64,000 nucleotides of DNA from contig CANMQE010000006.1 in the NCBI GenBank assembly GCA_947499975.1, positions 94,159 to 158,158 of the forward strand, given 5' to 3'. The notes beneath the pieces are model-generated. The model did not search any database. It was given only the letters and a program-made list of their open reading frames with translations, and was not told the DNA's origin. This DNA comes from an uncultured Sphingomonadaceae bacterium (lineage in GTDB: Bacteria > Pseudomonadota > Alphaproteobacteria > Sphingomonadales > Sphingomonadaceae). Made by a program: the position numbers and the translations under genes. Numbering within the stretch: position 1 is the first letter of the stretch; every line of letters starts with the position of its first letter. Shown piece by piece: positions 42,841-52,712 of the stretch.

Positions 42841-44238
42841 TCAGCGGTCCGCGTCCGTACCAGCCGTCGCTCCTGCAAATGCAGCCCGCGACTTGGCCCG
42901 CGCCTTGCGCTGGCGGCGGCGCTGGCGCTTCTCTCGATATTCCAGCAGCAGCACGCCAATATAGCCAAAGACGAAGGGGAACAGCGTCAGCAGCGTGATG
43001 TCGCGCCCCAGGTTCAGCGTCAGCGCCAGCCCCAGCGCGAACAGCAACAGGCGCGGCAGCGTGCCCTGCATTCGCAGCCGCCAGAGGAAGCTTGCCCACA
43101 GCGCCATCAGGAAGCCGACGAAGATCGATCCTAGAAACGGCCCGAAATTGGCGATGCCCTGCCCGATCAACCCGGTGGAGATGGTGGCATTCACCCCGAT
43201 ATCGTTGGCAGAGCCGCCAAATCCGCGCAGGATGGAATAGTCTATGCCCACCAGCGGCTTGCCTGGCCATAGCGCGCGGGGGACGAAGTTCAGCGCCTCT
43301 GCCAGGTAGCGCCCGCCCCACGATGGCAGCAGCATTTCGTTAGCCTGGAAATACAGCATCCAGCACAGTTCGGATGCCATGTTCAGGCCCACCTGCGTCG
43401 TCTGCCGCCCGATATCCACCTCGGTCACGGAAATCTGGCTTGAACGCATCTGGATCACGATGCCGAACCACAGGTAAATGAGGCCAAGCATGGCCAGCAC
43501 GGTCAGCACCTTCAGCCAGCGGCTGGCGCGCCCGAAGATGAAGAAGGATGCCATCAGCGGCAACACCGCGATCAGCGTCTGGTTACGCGATCCCTGCAGG
43601 AACAGATAGGGCCACGAAAGCGCAATCAGCACTACGAGGATAAGCCGGGTGGAGCGTTTGCGCGCCAGCGGCAGCAGCGCACCGAAAGTGGCGGAAACCA
43701 GCAGGTAGAGATAGCTGGCGGCGGAGATCAGGAACCCCGTGGCCCCCGCGCCGGAGCCTGCCGAACGCTGCCACATCCTGAGGCCCGATCGCCCCTCCAG
43801 CGGGAACAGCGCCTGCATCACGTCACCGCCCACGCGATAGGTGCCGTAGGCCGCCAATGCCAGCCACGCCGCTGCCAGCGGCAACACCAGCCCTTCCGCC
43901 GTGCGGGCCAGCTCCGCCCGGCCCACGGGATGGCTGACGGCAGCGGATTGGCCGCTCAACCGCGGGCGGAACAACGGGGCCAGCGCGAAGAACAGCGCCG
44001 CGAAGGAGACAAGGAAGATTGTGCAGTAGAAATAGGCATCGCTGATGATCTCTTGCGAGAACGGGATGAATTCCTCCGGCACGTAATGCGGCTCCACCAT
44101 GTACCAGAAGCCGAAGGTGACCAGCACGGCCAGGAAGCTGGGTGCCCAGGTCTTGCGGAAATTGGCGCCAGCCCACAGGCCCAGCACGCCCAGCAGGACG
44201 AGCGCCACGTAATACGTCTGGGGCAGGACGAGGAACAT
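42841..44238 (-). CDS. O-antigen polymerase-like membrane protein (Wzy-type)
   Basis: This is a 465-residue protein with about 12 hydrophobic segments, including the N-terminal helices YVALVLLGVLGLWAG and FLAVLVTFGFWYMV, and a basic cytoplasmic tail (RRRQRKARAKSRA). A periplasmic-looking loop with FQANEMLLPSWGGRYLAEALNFVPRALWPGKPLVGID near 300-340 resembles oligosaccharide-repeat-unit polymerases. It probably polymerises repeat units after flipping. Sequence conservation in this family is low, so the assignment rests on topology and context. Confidence 0.75.
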   Translation of the reverse strand: MFLVLPQTYYVALVLLGVLGLWAGANFRKTWAPSFLAVLVTFGFWYMVEPHYVPEEFIPFSQEIISDAYFYCTIFLVSFAALFFALAPLFRPRLSGQSAAVSHPVGRAELARTAEGLVLPLAAAWLALAAYGTYRVGGDVMQALFPLEGRSGLRMWQRSAGSGAGATGFLISAASYLYLLVSATFGALLPLARKRSTRLILVVLIALSWPYLFLQGSRNQTLIAVLPLMASFFIFGRASRWLKVLTVLAMLGLIYLWFGIVIQMRSSQISVTEVDIGRQTTQVGLNMASELCWMLYFQANEMLLPSWGGRYLAEALNFVPRALWPGKPLVGIDYSILRGFGGSANDIGVNATISTGLIGQGIANFGPFLGSIFVGFLMALWASFLWRLRMQGTLPRLLLFALGLALTLNLGRDITLLTLFPFVFGYIGVLLLEYREKRQRRRQRKARAKSRAAFAGATAGTDADR

Positions 44239-44312
44239 CGGGCTCGATCAGTCTCTTCTGGCAGGCGCCGTTGCCGGGCGATCTGTGGCGATTTGCTGCA
44301 TGATTGCACTCC

Positions 44313-45527
44313 CTAGCCAGCTTCGCACAAGCTGGCGATGCGATTGCGAAAACTTTCCCAGTCCAGCGTGGCGGCAAGATCGCGGGCGCGCTCCTTGATC
44401 TCCATATTGCCGGGCAGCAGCCGCGACAACCGCTCCAGCTCGCGCGCCAGCGATGCGGCATCGCCGGGGGGCGCGGTGAAAACGCCGCTATCCTCGCTGC
44501 CGAGATCGGGCAGGCAGGTGTTGGCCGTGCCCAGCACCGGCAGCCCGGCGGAAAGCGATTCCAGATAGACCTGCCCGAACCCCTCTATCAGCGAAGGCAT
44601 GCAGAACAGCGCACTGCCCGCGTAAAGCGCTTGCAACTGCTGCGCCTCCACCCCGCCGAGATAGCGGCAGTTGGCAGGCAGGCGCGCGGGATCGAAGAAT
44701 TGCGGATCATGGCTGCGCGCAACGATCGTCAGTCCCGATCCGCGCGGCAGATCTGCCATTTCCCACGCCTGTAACAGGTGATGGATACCCTTTCGCTGGA
44801 TCGCGGAGCCGGCGAACAGCACGCGGAAATGATCGTCGCCACGCGGCAGCGGCGGTGGTTCGTGCAACTGCGGCGCGATGCCATAGCTGGCGACATGCAA
44901 CTTTTCCGCAGGCGCGCCCGCTGCCACCAGAGATTGCGCGGTGAAGCTGCTGGCGCAGATGATCGTGTCCGCCGATTGCCACGCATCGTCGGATCGCACG
45001 CGCTGGGCGCGGGTGACGTTCTCGAAATCGCTGGCGGAAAAGGTTGCGCCGAAATGGCTGCGTGCGTCCTGCGCCAAAATCTCCTGCTCCACGCCGTGAT
45101 GGGGGTGATACTGGAACAGGATCTTGCGAGGATTGTGGTCGTACTGTGCCTGAAAAGCGTCGGCGGCATAGGCGGAATAAAGGAACAGGTCCGCCTTCCC
45201 GCGCCGGGCCTCGCGCGCGGCCGCCAGCGACAGCGCGACATCGTGCCTGTCTCTCACTTCGGGTGCCTTCGCGCCTGCCAGCGCCTCTTTCGCTGCCATC
45301 GCCGGAAACTGGCTGACCAGCCTGCCCGGCAAGCCTTCCTTGCTGCGCCCGCGTATCGCCTGGCCGCGCATACCGGGCAGAAGGCGGCTGGCGGCCTGTA
45401 ATGCTTCGCCAGCGTAGAAATCGGTGATGAAGCGGTGCAGCATACCCGCTTCGTGCAGGGCGAGCGGCACCTGGTAATCGTCCCTGCGCCCGCGAAAGGC
45501 GCATACATATCTGCGCTTCTCGCTCAC
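44313..45527 (-). CDS. glycosyltransferase family 4
   Basis: This is a 404-residue GT-B transferase with RVLFAGSAIQRKGIHHLLQAWE near 217-238 and the EX7E motif EGFGQVYLE near 295-303. The start is a GTG whose last two bases overlap the previous TGA (GTGA). The longer in-frame reading through the previous gene is rejected. A 74-base gap separates its stop from the polymerase-like gene. Confidence 0.88.
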   Translation of the reverse strand: MSEKRRYVCAFRGRRDDYQVPLALHEAGMLHRFITDFYAGEALQAASRLLPGMRGQAIRGRSKEGLPGRLVSQFPAMAAKEALAGAKAPEVRDRHDVALSLAAAREARRGKADLFLYSAYAADAFQAQYDHNPRKILFQYHPHHGVEQEILAQDARSHFGATFSASDFENVTRAQRVRSDDAWQSADTIICASSFTAQSLVAAGAPAEKLHVASYGIAPQLHEPPPLPRGDDHFRVLFAGSAIQRKGIHHLLQAWEMADLPRGSGLTIVARSHDPQFFDPARLPANCRYLGGVEAQQLQALYAGSALFCMPSLIEGFGQVYLESLSAGLPVLGTANTCLPDLGSEDSGVFTAPPGDAASLARELERLSRLLPGNMEIKERARDLAATLDWESFRNRIASLCEAG

Positions 45528-46633
45528 GCCCTGTCGCCCACCAGCGCGCGGAATTGCGCCGCGCGTTGCCGCCAGTTGTTGGCACGCGCATGTTCCACGC
45601 GTTCGCGCGCAGGGGGCGGTTCGCGCAAGGCGTCTGCGATCAGCGAGGCAAGGCCCTGCGCATCGTCCGCGATGGCGATCCATTCGGGGGAGTGGCGCAC
45701 TTCCGGCGTAGGGGTGGAAACGAAGGGGCGGCCACTGGCAATCGCGTCCATGATTTTCGTCGGGCAGGCGGCCAGATTGAAGGGGTGCTGCGCGTCATAC
45801 GGCATCCAGTTCACGGCATACCGCCAGTAATGCTGCCGCACCTCGGCCTGCGGCACGCCGCCTTCGTACACCACGTTGGGCCGCGCCAGCGCCGCGTGGC
45901 GGGCGCGCTGCCACGCGTTCATCTGATCAAGGTCGCGCGGGCCGTTCAAAAAGCCGACGAAATGGAAAGAGACTTCGGGCAGCAAATCCGCCACCGCGGC
46001 CACCAGCGGCCAGTCCACCCTGTCCGCCAGATTGCCAACATAGCCAACAGTGTTCGCCATCGGCGCGCGTTCGGGGTTTGGATTGAGAAACTCGTCCGTC
46101 ACACCAAGCGGGAAATGCCTGATCTTGTCAGCATGGTGCGGGTTGCGCTTCGAAAGCTGCTCCACCTGATAGGTGGAGAGGCACAGGGTGGTGCCTGCCT
46201 GTGCGATCAGCTCGTCCTCCTGCACGCGGATGCTGTTGGCACGGGGCGGATTATACAGCGCGTAATCGTCGAGATTGTAATAAACCAGCCGCTCCGGCGC
46301 AACGAAGCGAACCCACGGCGCAAGATAGGGATAGGGTGCGATAACGAATGACGCTTCCCCCGCCTGGCGCTGCAACCGGAGCGCCTCAGCCTTGATGATC
46401 CCGCGCATCAGCGGGCGGTGCAGCCGCTCCAGCGATCCGGCATATCCCGGCGGCATCACCACGCGGCGGCGGCGCACGGTGCTATCCTCCTCCGGCCACT
46501 GCGGGCGCAACCGCCGGTAATTGGGCAAGTCGTAAAGCTGCATTGCCGTGACCGGGGCATCGACGGCCAGTTCTTTCGCCAGTGCATAGACCCATGGCGT
46601 GTTGGCGGAGAGGAAGAGGAAGGACTGCGCCAT
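45524..46633 (-). CDS. glycosyltransferase (TuaH-like)
   Basis: This is a 369-residue GT-B transferase resembling the TuaH-like group, with PYPYLAPWVRFVAPERLVYYNLDDYALY near 97-124 and ADKIRHFPLGVTDEF near 165-179. The donor site is PYDAQHPFNLAACPTKIMDAIASGRPFVST near 270-300 (Asn-Pro-form motif rather than a clear EX7E). The ATG at 46633 is one base from the preceding stop. Donor and acceptor are unknown. Confidence 0.83.
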   Translation of the reverse strand: MAQSFLFLSANTPWVYALAKELAVDAPVTAMQLYDLPNYRRLRPQWPEEDSTVRRRRVVMPPGYAGSLERLHRPLMRGIIKAEALRLQRQAGEASFVIAPYPYLAPWVRFVAPERLVYYNLDDYALYNPPRANSIRVQEDELIAQAGTTLCLSTYQVEQLSKRNPHHADKIRHFPLGVTDEFLNPNPERAPMANTVGYVGNLADRVDWPLVAAVADLLPEVSFHFVGFLNGPRDLDQMNAWQRARHAALARPNVVYEGGVPQAEVRQHYWRYAVNWMPYDAQHPFNLAACPTKIMDAIASGRPFVSTPTPEVRHSPEWIAIADDAQGLASLIADALREPPPARERVEHARANNWRQRAAQFRALVGDRA

Positions 46634-46634
46634 C

Positions 46635-47825
46635 TTACCGCCCGCGAAAATCCCGCAGCGCGTATCCGATCCGGGCAGAGCGGCCCACGGCATCCCGGAT
46701 GGGGGCGCGCAGCCATTCCGGCAGCTTCTGGAACATCCGGCGCGGCGGCACATAGGGCGGCGGGTTTTCGCCTGCCATTGCCCGCTGCACCGGAGGCGCA
46801 CGCATCACCTTTTCCAGCATCGCGGCGTAACGCGCCCACATCGCCGCTGCGCTGAAGTTCCGGCGCGCGTGGTCTGCCATGGCGCGCCTGGCGTCCTGCG
46901 ATGCCGCCATCAGGCCGAGCGCCGCGTCCGCCAGCGCAGCGTAATCCCCCAGCGGGGCAAAGCTGCCCATCGCCTGATCGCACACGATCTCTCGCGTGCC
47001 GGTGTCGATATCCCAGGCGGCGACCCCGCATCCCATGCCAAGGCATTCGACCGTGGCCATTCCGAATGGCTCCACCCGGCTCAGCATGAGGCAGGCGGAG
47101 GATTTGCCAGCCGCCTCGAAAATCGCCGTGCGGCCCGCCCTGCCGTGCATCACGATCCTGTCTGCCCGGGGCAGCGCCGCGATGCGCGCCTGCATCGCCT
47201 GCCCCACCGCGCCAAACCAGTGCAGCCGTCCCGTAAAGCCGCGCTGCAGCAGATGGGGCCACAGCGCCAGCAAGTCTGCAGCGCCCTTGATATGCTTGTC
47301 TCCACCAAGGAACACCAGATCCTCGCGCCGCTCCCCCGCTTCGTATGCCAGCGGAAAGACGGTGCCGTTGTGGATCACCACCAGCTTTTCAGGCTGCTGC
47401 AGGCGGTGCCGGAAACAGGCGGCCACCGTTTCCGACACAGCGACGATGGCATCCAGCGCATCCTCGTGCCGGATGGCGGCCCGGAAATAGCGCGGCGCGG
47501 TGTCGTGGACGACATAGATCGCGCGCGTTGCGGCGGGGATGAAGGGCGGCGTATCGTCCACCTGCTCGCACCCGTTCAGCAGCACCGCGTCCTGCGGATT
47601 GGCCTTCAGCCATTCGATGAAACGCTGCGGAGAAGCCGGATCGACGGGGGAAGCATCGAGGCTCTCGACCTGCACGCCGCCAAATTCCGCCGCATGTCCG
47701 CTGGGTGGCAGCAGTGTCAGCAGCGTTGCATCGTGGCCGTTCTCTCCCGCTTCCCGGCAGCAGGCCTGCGCCACGGAAATAACGCCGCCGCCGTAATCGT
47801 CGGGCACCATCCAGCACGCTTTCAT
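46635..47825 (-). CDS. glycosyltransferase family 4
   Basis: This is a 396-residue GT-B transferase. The N-terminal domain starts ACWMVPDDYGGGVISVA. The C-terminal domain has LVFLGGDKHIKGAADLL near 168-184 and the EX7E motif EPFGMATVE near 251-259. It overlaps the upstream transferase by four bases. Confidence 0.87.
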   Translation of the reverse strand: MKACWMVPDDYGGGVISVAQACCREAGENGHDATLLTLLPPSGHAAEFGGVQVESLDASPVDPASPQRFIEWLKANPQDAVLLNGCEQVDDTPPFIPAATRAIYVVHDTAPRYFRAAIRHEDALDAIVAVSETVAACFRHRLQQPEKLVVIHNGTVFPLAYEAGERREDLVFLGGDKHIKGAADLLALWPHLLQRGFTGRLHWFGAVGQAMQARIAALPRADRIVMHGRAGRTAIFEAAGKSSACLMLSRVEPFGMATVECLGMGCGVAAWDIDTGTREIVCDQAMGSFAPLGDYAALADAALGLMAASQDARRAMADHARRNFSAAAMWARYAAMLEKVMRAPPVQRAMAGENPPPYVPPRRMFQKLPEWLRAPIRDAVGRSARIGYALRDFRGR

Positions 47826-48979
47826 TTCGAGCCACCATCTGCGGCCGCCACGGGCTCCAGCCCCAGCGCCTGCAGGAATTGCGCGTGCGCGTGATCCTGC
47901 GTGAATTCGGCGAGGTAACGCTGGCGAATGGCGCGCTCGTCGATCTCGCCCTTCTCGATGCGGATTGCCGCCTGCTCCAGCGCGTCGGCAATGTCCGCAG
48001 CTTCGCGAAAATCCACCAGCGCGCCGGCCTCGTCATGGCCTTCGTAAAGGTCGGGGATGCCGCCCACGGGAGACGCGATGACGAAGCGGCCCGCCTGCCC
48101 CAGTTCCAGCAGCGAGAAACATGGCCCGCCCTCGAAGCGGGAGGCATAGGTGAACACGTGATTGGCAGCGACGATGCCCGCCATGTCGCGCGCCAGATCG
48201 TAACGGCCATGAATGGTGATGCGGTCCGCCACGGGCGAAGCGGCCACCAGCTTTGCCAGCCCGTCCTCATCCGGTCCGCCGCCGTGCAGGTTCAGCACGC
48301 TTTCGGGCCGCCGCTCGCACAGCAGGGCAAAGGCCTGCAGCAGCGTGTCGAGGTTCTTCTGGTGAATGTCGATCCGGCCGGCATAGCCCACGCGAAACGG
48401 GGGCATGGACGGCATCGGCACCGCTTCATCGAACAGCGCGCGATTGTGATAGCGCACCACGTTCACGTGGCCGGTGTAGCCGTAGACCTGCGCGAATTCG
48501 TGTTTCGCGCATTCGGATACGGAAATGACGGCATCGGTCTCAGCCACGGCGCGGCAGAAGTCGCGGCCTGCATGGCCCGGCGGGGGCGGCAGGTGCTGGG
48601 GCGAGAATATCCAGCTCGCCGCCACCTTGCCCCCGCGCCGATGCACTGCCCGCACGAGCGGCAGGTAAAGCTGCGGCATCGGCTGGCGCACGCAATAGAC
48701 CCAGTCTCCCGGCTGTATTTGCCGCGCGACGTGGCGGATCAGCAGGCGCTGGCGGATGTGAAAGCGATCCCCCGGCACGCGCCTTTGCCGGTAGACCGGG
48801 ATGCCGATCGCCTCCAGATCGTCCAGCATGGGCGTCGGCCCGTTCAGCGACACGGCGATCCTGAAACGACGCCCCTCTGCATGCAGCTTGCGCGCCAGCG
48901 CATCGAGATAGGTCTCTATCCCGCCCAGCCCTGCCAGAATGTCGCTGAACAGCCAGATCGTGGGAGCCCTGCCACTCAT
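47822..48979 (-). CDS. glycosyltransferase family 4
   Basis: This is a 385-residue GT-B transferase. N-terminal SDILAGLGGIETYLDALARKL is typical of glycogen-synthase-like GT4. The donor domain has VGYAGRIDIHQKNLDTLLQAF near 196-216 and a Glu pair in EGGPCFSLLELG. It overlaps the FkbM gene stop upstream by four bases and the next transferase downstream by four bases. Confidence 0.88.
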   Translation of the reverse strand: MSGRAPTIWLFSDILAGLGGIETYLDALARKLHAEGRRFRIAVSLNGPTPMLDDLEAIGIPVYRQRRVPGDRFHIRQRLLIRHVARQIQPGDWVYCVRQPMPQLYLPLVRAVHRRGGKVAASWIFSPQHLPPPPGHAGRDFCRAVAETDAVISVSECAKHEFAQVYGYTGHVNVVRYHNRALFDEAVPMPSMPPFRVGYAGRIDIHQKNLDTLLQAFALLCERRPESVLNLHGGGPDEDGLAKLVAASPVADRITIHGRYDLARDMAGIVAANHVFTYASRFEGGPCFSLLELGQAGRFVIASPVGGIPDLYEGHDEAGALVDFREAADIADALEQAAIRIEKGEIDERAIRQRYLAEFTQDHAHAQFLQALGLEPVAAADGGSK

Positions 48980-49806
48980 GCGAAATCGATCAGCGCATCA
49001 CTGCGCGCCTCTATCTCTATGCTGCGAAGCGGTGCCCAGCGCCCGTTCTGCCAGACGCGTAGAGACACCACACTTTGTCCCCAGTCGCGCAGGATGGCGT
49101 TCACCTCGTCCGCATGGCTGCCGGGGCTAACCTCGATGATGGCGTGGCGGATCTGGCCGCTTTTAACGCCGCCTGCCATACCGCGCAGCACGCCGGGTTC
49201 ATGACCTTCCACGTCCACCTTTACCAGCCTTACAGGGCCGGTGATGCTCAGCCGGGCAATCTCTGCGTCGATGCTGACGGCGTCGATGCCTTCCGGATCC
49301 GATCCTTCGGCCTCGACAGTCGTATGCAGCGTGCTCTGGGCGCCCTGCACCACCTTGCGCCGACCGTTCCGGTCCGAGACGGCGGCCTGCACCGTTTGCA
49401 CGTTGCCGCCTGCCTCCCGCGCCAGCGCCACGTTCTTCTCCAGCCAGCGATAGTTCGCATCGTCCGGCTCATAACCTGCAACCATGCCGTGTGCACCGCA
49501 CAGGTCCGCCAGCTGGCAGGTGAAATAGCCGATATTCGCGCCGACATCGAAACAGGTATCGCCTGTCCGCACCAGTTCGGAAATCAGCTGCGCGATATGG
49601 CGCTCGTGGCCCAGCAGATAGCCGAAGAAATGCGGATCAGGCGGAAGGAAGAACGTGCCCCCTGTCGGCAGACGGAAATGCTGGCCCTGCGGGAAAGCCC
49701 GCGCGTTCAGCCGCCCCAGCGTCAACGCGCCGCGCATCCGCGTGATGCGCAGGGCGGAGCGATAGACGGTGGGCAGCAGGCGTTGCGAAAAGGCGGGCAA
49801 ATTCAT
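48976..49806 (-). CDS. FkbM family SAM-dependent methyltransferase
   Basis: This is a 276-residue class I methyltransferase with the SAM motif CFDVGANIGYFTCQLADL near 90-107 and the FkbM signature VKVDVEGHEPGVL near 198-210. Such enzymes often O-methylate sugars of surface polysaccharides. The ATG at 49806 overlaps the acyltransferase stop (ATGA). The frame continues upstream for 350 codons only as an out-of-frame reading of the acyltransferase. Confidence 0.88.
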   Translation of the reverse strand: MNLPAFSQRLLPTVYRSALRITRMRGALTLGRLNARAFPQGQHFRLPTGGTFFLPPDPHFFGYLLGHERHIAQLISELVRTGDTCFDVGANIGYFTCQLADLCGAHGMVAGYEPDDANYRWLEKNVALAREAGGNVQTVQAAVSDRNGRRKVVQGAQSTLHTTVEAEGSDPEGIDAVSIDAEIARLSITGPVRLVKVDVEGHEPGVLRGMAGGVKSGQIRHAIIEVSPGSHADEVNAILRDWGQSVVSLRVWQNGRWAPLRSIEIEARSDALIDFA

Positions 49807-50855
49807 GGCTCCCGGTATCGCAGGCTGCGACTGAGGCGGAGGGACGGTTTCTCGAACGCCAGATAGAAGAGCCCTGACGCGGCGACAACCAGCACCATGC
49901 TGGCGAGATAGGCGAGGATTTCGATGCCCGGCACGTCCACCCGCGCGAACAGCCGCACGGCGCGCACGCCGATGGGATAGTGGACGAGGTAGAGCGAGTA
50001 GGAGATCGCTCCCAGCCACAGCATAACGGGGCCGGGGCTCCAGCGCAGCAGGATCACCGCCACGGTGATTCCCACCGGCACCATTTCCAGCCACTGGCCG
50101 GACCATGCCATCGTCGCCATCGCGAACGCGCCCACCAGCAGCAGCGGCAGCTTCGCGCAATCCTGTACCATGTGGAGATAAAGGAGGTAGCCGATCACGA
50201 ACAGCGGCGCCCAGGTGAAGAGCGAATGCAGCACCTGCGGCAGAATCGCGGAAAGCAGGCAAGCCGCCACGCAGATCGCCAGCGGGATGGCGAACCGCCC
50301 CTGCGGCACGCGCGGCGACAGCGCGAACAGCAGTGCGATGACGAGGTAATACTGGATCTCCACCAGCAGGGACCAGAACACCGGATTGGCCCACGCCTCC
50401 CCCAGCAGTGGCGCAACCAGCGCGAAATTGGCGAAGGCCCAGCCTGCACTCACCTCCACCGCTTCCCCCTGGAAGCCCGGCACCAGCGGCGCGGCGATCC
50501 AGATGGCGAAGGTAAGCACGGCAGCGGCGAAGAATGGCGGATATAGGCGCAGCGCCCGTTTGCCGAGAAAGCGCGACGCGTTGGACACCCCGCCGGGATA
50601 ACGGCGCGCACGCAGCGAATAGGGGATGACGAACCCCGTGATCACGAAAAAAGCCTGCACCCCCAGCCAACCATATTGCGAGGTCCAGTGCATGATCTCG
50701 GCGGCGAGGCCATCCGGGCGCAGGAATTCGTTGCGCTGGTATAGATGGAACCACGCCACCCACAATGCCGCCAGTGCCCGCAGGCCGTCCAGCGATTCCA
50801 GCCGCATCTGGCGGGGGCGGATATCCGCGCGGGCAGAAAGGGTGGCGGTGGTCAT
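49803..50855 (-). CDS. acyltransferase family 3 (OafA/YrhL-like)
   Basis: This is a 350-residue integral membrane acyltransferase with about ten helices. The family start RLESLDGLRALAALWVAWFHL (catalytic His in the first helix) is near 18-38. FFVITGFVIPYSL near 68 and LGAISYSLYLVHYPIG near 288 are typical. It should O-acylate (usually acetylate) a surface sugar. The ATG at 50855 is used; another in-frame ATG at 50873 is possible. Confidence 0.9.
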   Translation of the reverse strand: MTTATLSARADIRPRQMRLESLDGLRALAALWVAWFHLYQRNEFLRPDGLAAEIMHWTSQYGWLGVQAFFVITGFVIPYSLRARRYPGGVSNASRFLGKRALRLYPPFFAAAVLTFAIWIAAPLVPGFQGEAVEVSAGWAFANFALVAPLLGEAWANPVFWSLLVEIQYYLVIALLFALSPRVPQGRFAIPLAICVAACLLSAILPQVLHSLFTWAPLFVIGYLLYLHMVQDCAKLPLLLVGAFAMATMAWSGQWLEMVPVGITVAVILLRWSPGPVMLWLGAISYSLYLVHYPIGVRAVRLFARVDVPGIEILAYLASMVLVVAASGLFYLAFEKPSLRLSRSLRYREP

Positions 50856-50898
50856 GCCGCAACGCCGCGGCATGGCAGGGGATCGGCAGGCAGGCCCA

Positions 50899-51693
50899 TC
50901 ATCGCGGATCCAGCCGCAACCAGTGCATGCGCTCCGGCCGGCCTTCCGAACACATCAGCCAGCGATCGGTGTCGCTATATCCGTCCAGTTCGGGAAATGC
51001 GGAAAGGTCGCGCGCGCCGGTCGTGAACTGCGCGATGGTGAAATGGGTGGACGCCGCCTCTTTCAGCGCAGCGATCTTGGCAGCGCCGCTTGCCATCGCA
51101 AAGGGGTGGAGTTCGATGAAGATGATCGCGCCTTTCAGCTGCCCGAACATCGCTGCATCGAACACGTCGAATTCCGCACCCTCTATGTCGCACAGCACCA
51201 CGCTCTGCGCCGGATCGACCTTTTCCGCTTTCAGCGTGCCGCCCAGCCCGGCATCGGCCGCGCCGTGGATGCGGATCTTGCCGTCCTGCCCGTTTCGCCG
51301 CGCGTTCTCGGCAATCAATGCCTGGCCTTCCTCCAGTATCTCGAAACAGATTGCGCGATCGAACATGCCGGCACGCAGACCGCCGATGGAATAATAGCCG
51401 TCCTGCGCGCCGATCTCGATAAAGGTGCGATAGCGGGACGGCACATCGGCCAGCGATTGCAGCAGTTCCTGCTCGTAAATGCCCAGCAATTGATGCGAAT
51501 AGACGCCGCTGCCCCAATGCGCTTCGGGTGCCAGTTCCAGCCCCGCGAAAGGTCCGTGCGCCACTACGCCGCCAAAGCGTGCGTGCAATTCGCGCGACAG
51601 GGCGAGGCGGCGGGCCTGGATGGGATCGACGCGCTGCGGGCGGATCACCGACCTTGCCGATTGCGGCAGCATTTTCGCGATCAGCCCCAGCAT
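50899..51693 (-). CDS. FkbM-like SAM-dependent methyltransferase
   Basis: This is a 264-residue protein with the SAM-binding motif FIEIGAQDGYYS near 91-102 and a DIEGAEFDVF motif near 168-177, equivalent to the FkbM DxEG signature. It probably methylates a glycan or glycosyl precursor. It lies between the GT2 gene and the acyltransferase on the same strand; a 66-base gap precedes it. Confidence 0.8.
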   Translation of the reverse strand: MLGLIAKMLPQSARSVIRPQRVDPIQARRLALSRELHARFGGVVAHGPFAGLELAPEAHWGSGVYSHQLLGIYEQELLQSLADVPSRYRTFIEIGAQDGYYSIGGLRAGMFDRAICFEILEEGQALIAENARRNGQDGKIRIHGAADAGLGGTLKAEKVDPAQSVVLCDIEGAEFDVFDAAMFGQLKGAIIFIELHPFAMASGAAKIAALKEAASTHFTIAQFTTGARDLSAFPELDGYSDTDRWLMCSEGRPERMHWLRLDPR

Positions 51694-51759
51694 GTCAGCC
51701 TGCCCCCATGGCGCAAACTCACACGCCTTTTCAACGCCATGCAGCGCCTTTCCCGTATG

Positions 51760-52695
51760 TCACGATGCATGGCCGCTCCGCATGGCATGCGCAACTTTTT
51801 CCGCCGCACGAAACCCCAGGGTAGAAGCGCACACAAGATAGGCACGCGGCAGACCCGGCTTCGGGGCAAGGCGCGCGATCTGACGCCGATCCACCCTTGC
51901 GGCCAAGGCATGGGCCGATGGCCTGTCCACGCCATAAAGCTTGCGCGCAAGTTGCAGGCGCTGCCCTGCCAGCGCGTTACGGCGCGGGGCGAAAAGCGCG
52001 TCTTGCTGGCGCAGGTAATCCTCGATCCGGTCGAGGAAGGCGGCCTCCAGCAACAGCGTTCTTGCCGGGTCGCGCTTTGGCGGGGCATTGCGCGCGGGCA
52101 TTCTGTAGCGCGTCATCGCGAGATCGAGATGCGCGATGGCGATGCCATTTTGCAGCAGGCGGAAATAAAGATCGTATTCCTGGCCCGAGGGAAGATCCTC
52201 GTCCCAGCCGCCCGCCGCCCCTATCGCCTCGCGCCGCCACAGGGCGGAGGAGGTGAAGGGGATGCGCTGGGTGATGAGCGACACCCACCAGTCGTCCGAC
52301 TGCGGGGCGAAGCGCGCGGCATCTTCCTGCGGATCGTCGTAGAACAGGCGCAGGGTATCGGTTACCACGCCCACGCTCAGGTGGTCGCGCAGAAAAGCGT
52401 GTTGCGCGGCGATCTTGCCGGGATCGATGATGTCGTCCGCATCCAGGAACTGCACGAACGGCGCGCGGGACATGCTCAGCAGGCGATTGCGCGCTGCGCA
52501 GCCGCCGGCATTTTCCTGCCGTGCCACCTGGATGCGCGGCGCGTATTGCTGCAACACCTGCCACGATCCATCGGTGCTGCCATCGTCCAGCGCGATGATT
52601 TCCATCTCGCCCCCGGTCTGCGCCAGCGCGCTGTCCAGCGTGTCGCGCAGGGTCGCTTCCGCATTGTAGACAGGGATGAGTATGCTGGCTTGCAT
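51760..52695 (-). CDS. glycosyltransferase family 2
   Basis: This is a 311-residue GT-A transferase with ASILIPVYNAEATLRDTLDSAL at 3-24, ALDDGSTDGSW near 35-45 and the metal site QFLDADDII near 81-89. SSALWRREAIGAAGGWDEDLPSGQEYDLYFRLL near 145-177 is the usual acceptor-side pattern (ED/Q-Y-D). The ATG at 52695 is 17 bases after the methyltransferase stop. Confidence 0.9.
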   Translation of the reverse strand: MQASILIPVYNAEATLRDTLDSALAQTGGEMEIIALDDGSTDGSWQVLQQYAPRIQVARQENAGGCAARNRLLSMSRAPFVQFLDADDIIDPGKIAAQHAFLRDHLSVGVVTDTLRLFYDDPQEDAARFAPQSDDWWVSLITQRIPFTSSALWRREAIGAAGGWDEDLPSGQEYDLYFRLLQNGIAIAHLDLAMTRYRMPARNAPPKRDPARTLLLEAAFLDRIEDYLRQQDALFAPRRNALAGQRLQLARKLYGVDRPSAHALAARVDRRQIARLAPKPGLPRAYLVCASTLGFRAAEKVAHAMRSGHAS

Positions 52696-52712
52696 GGAAT
52701 TGTCCGGCCCGG

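Noticed and set aside
42836..43321. Upstream extension of the GT4 gene at 41594-42835
   Set aside because: It lies fully within the polymerase-like gene in another frame and is low-complexity.
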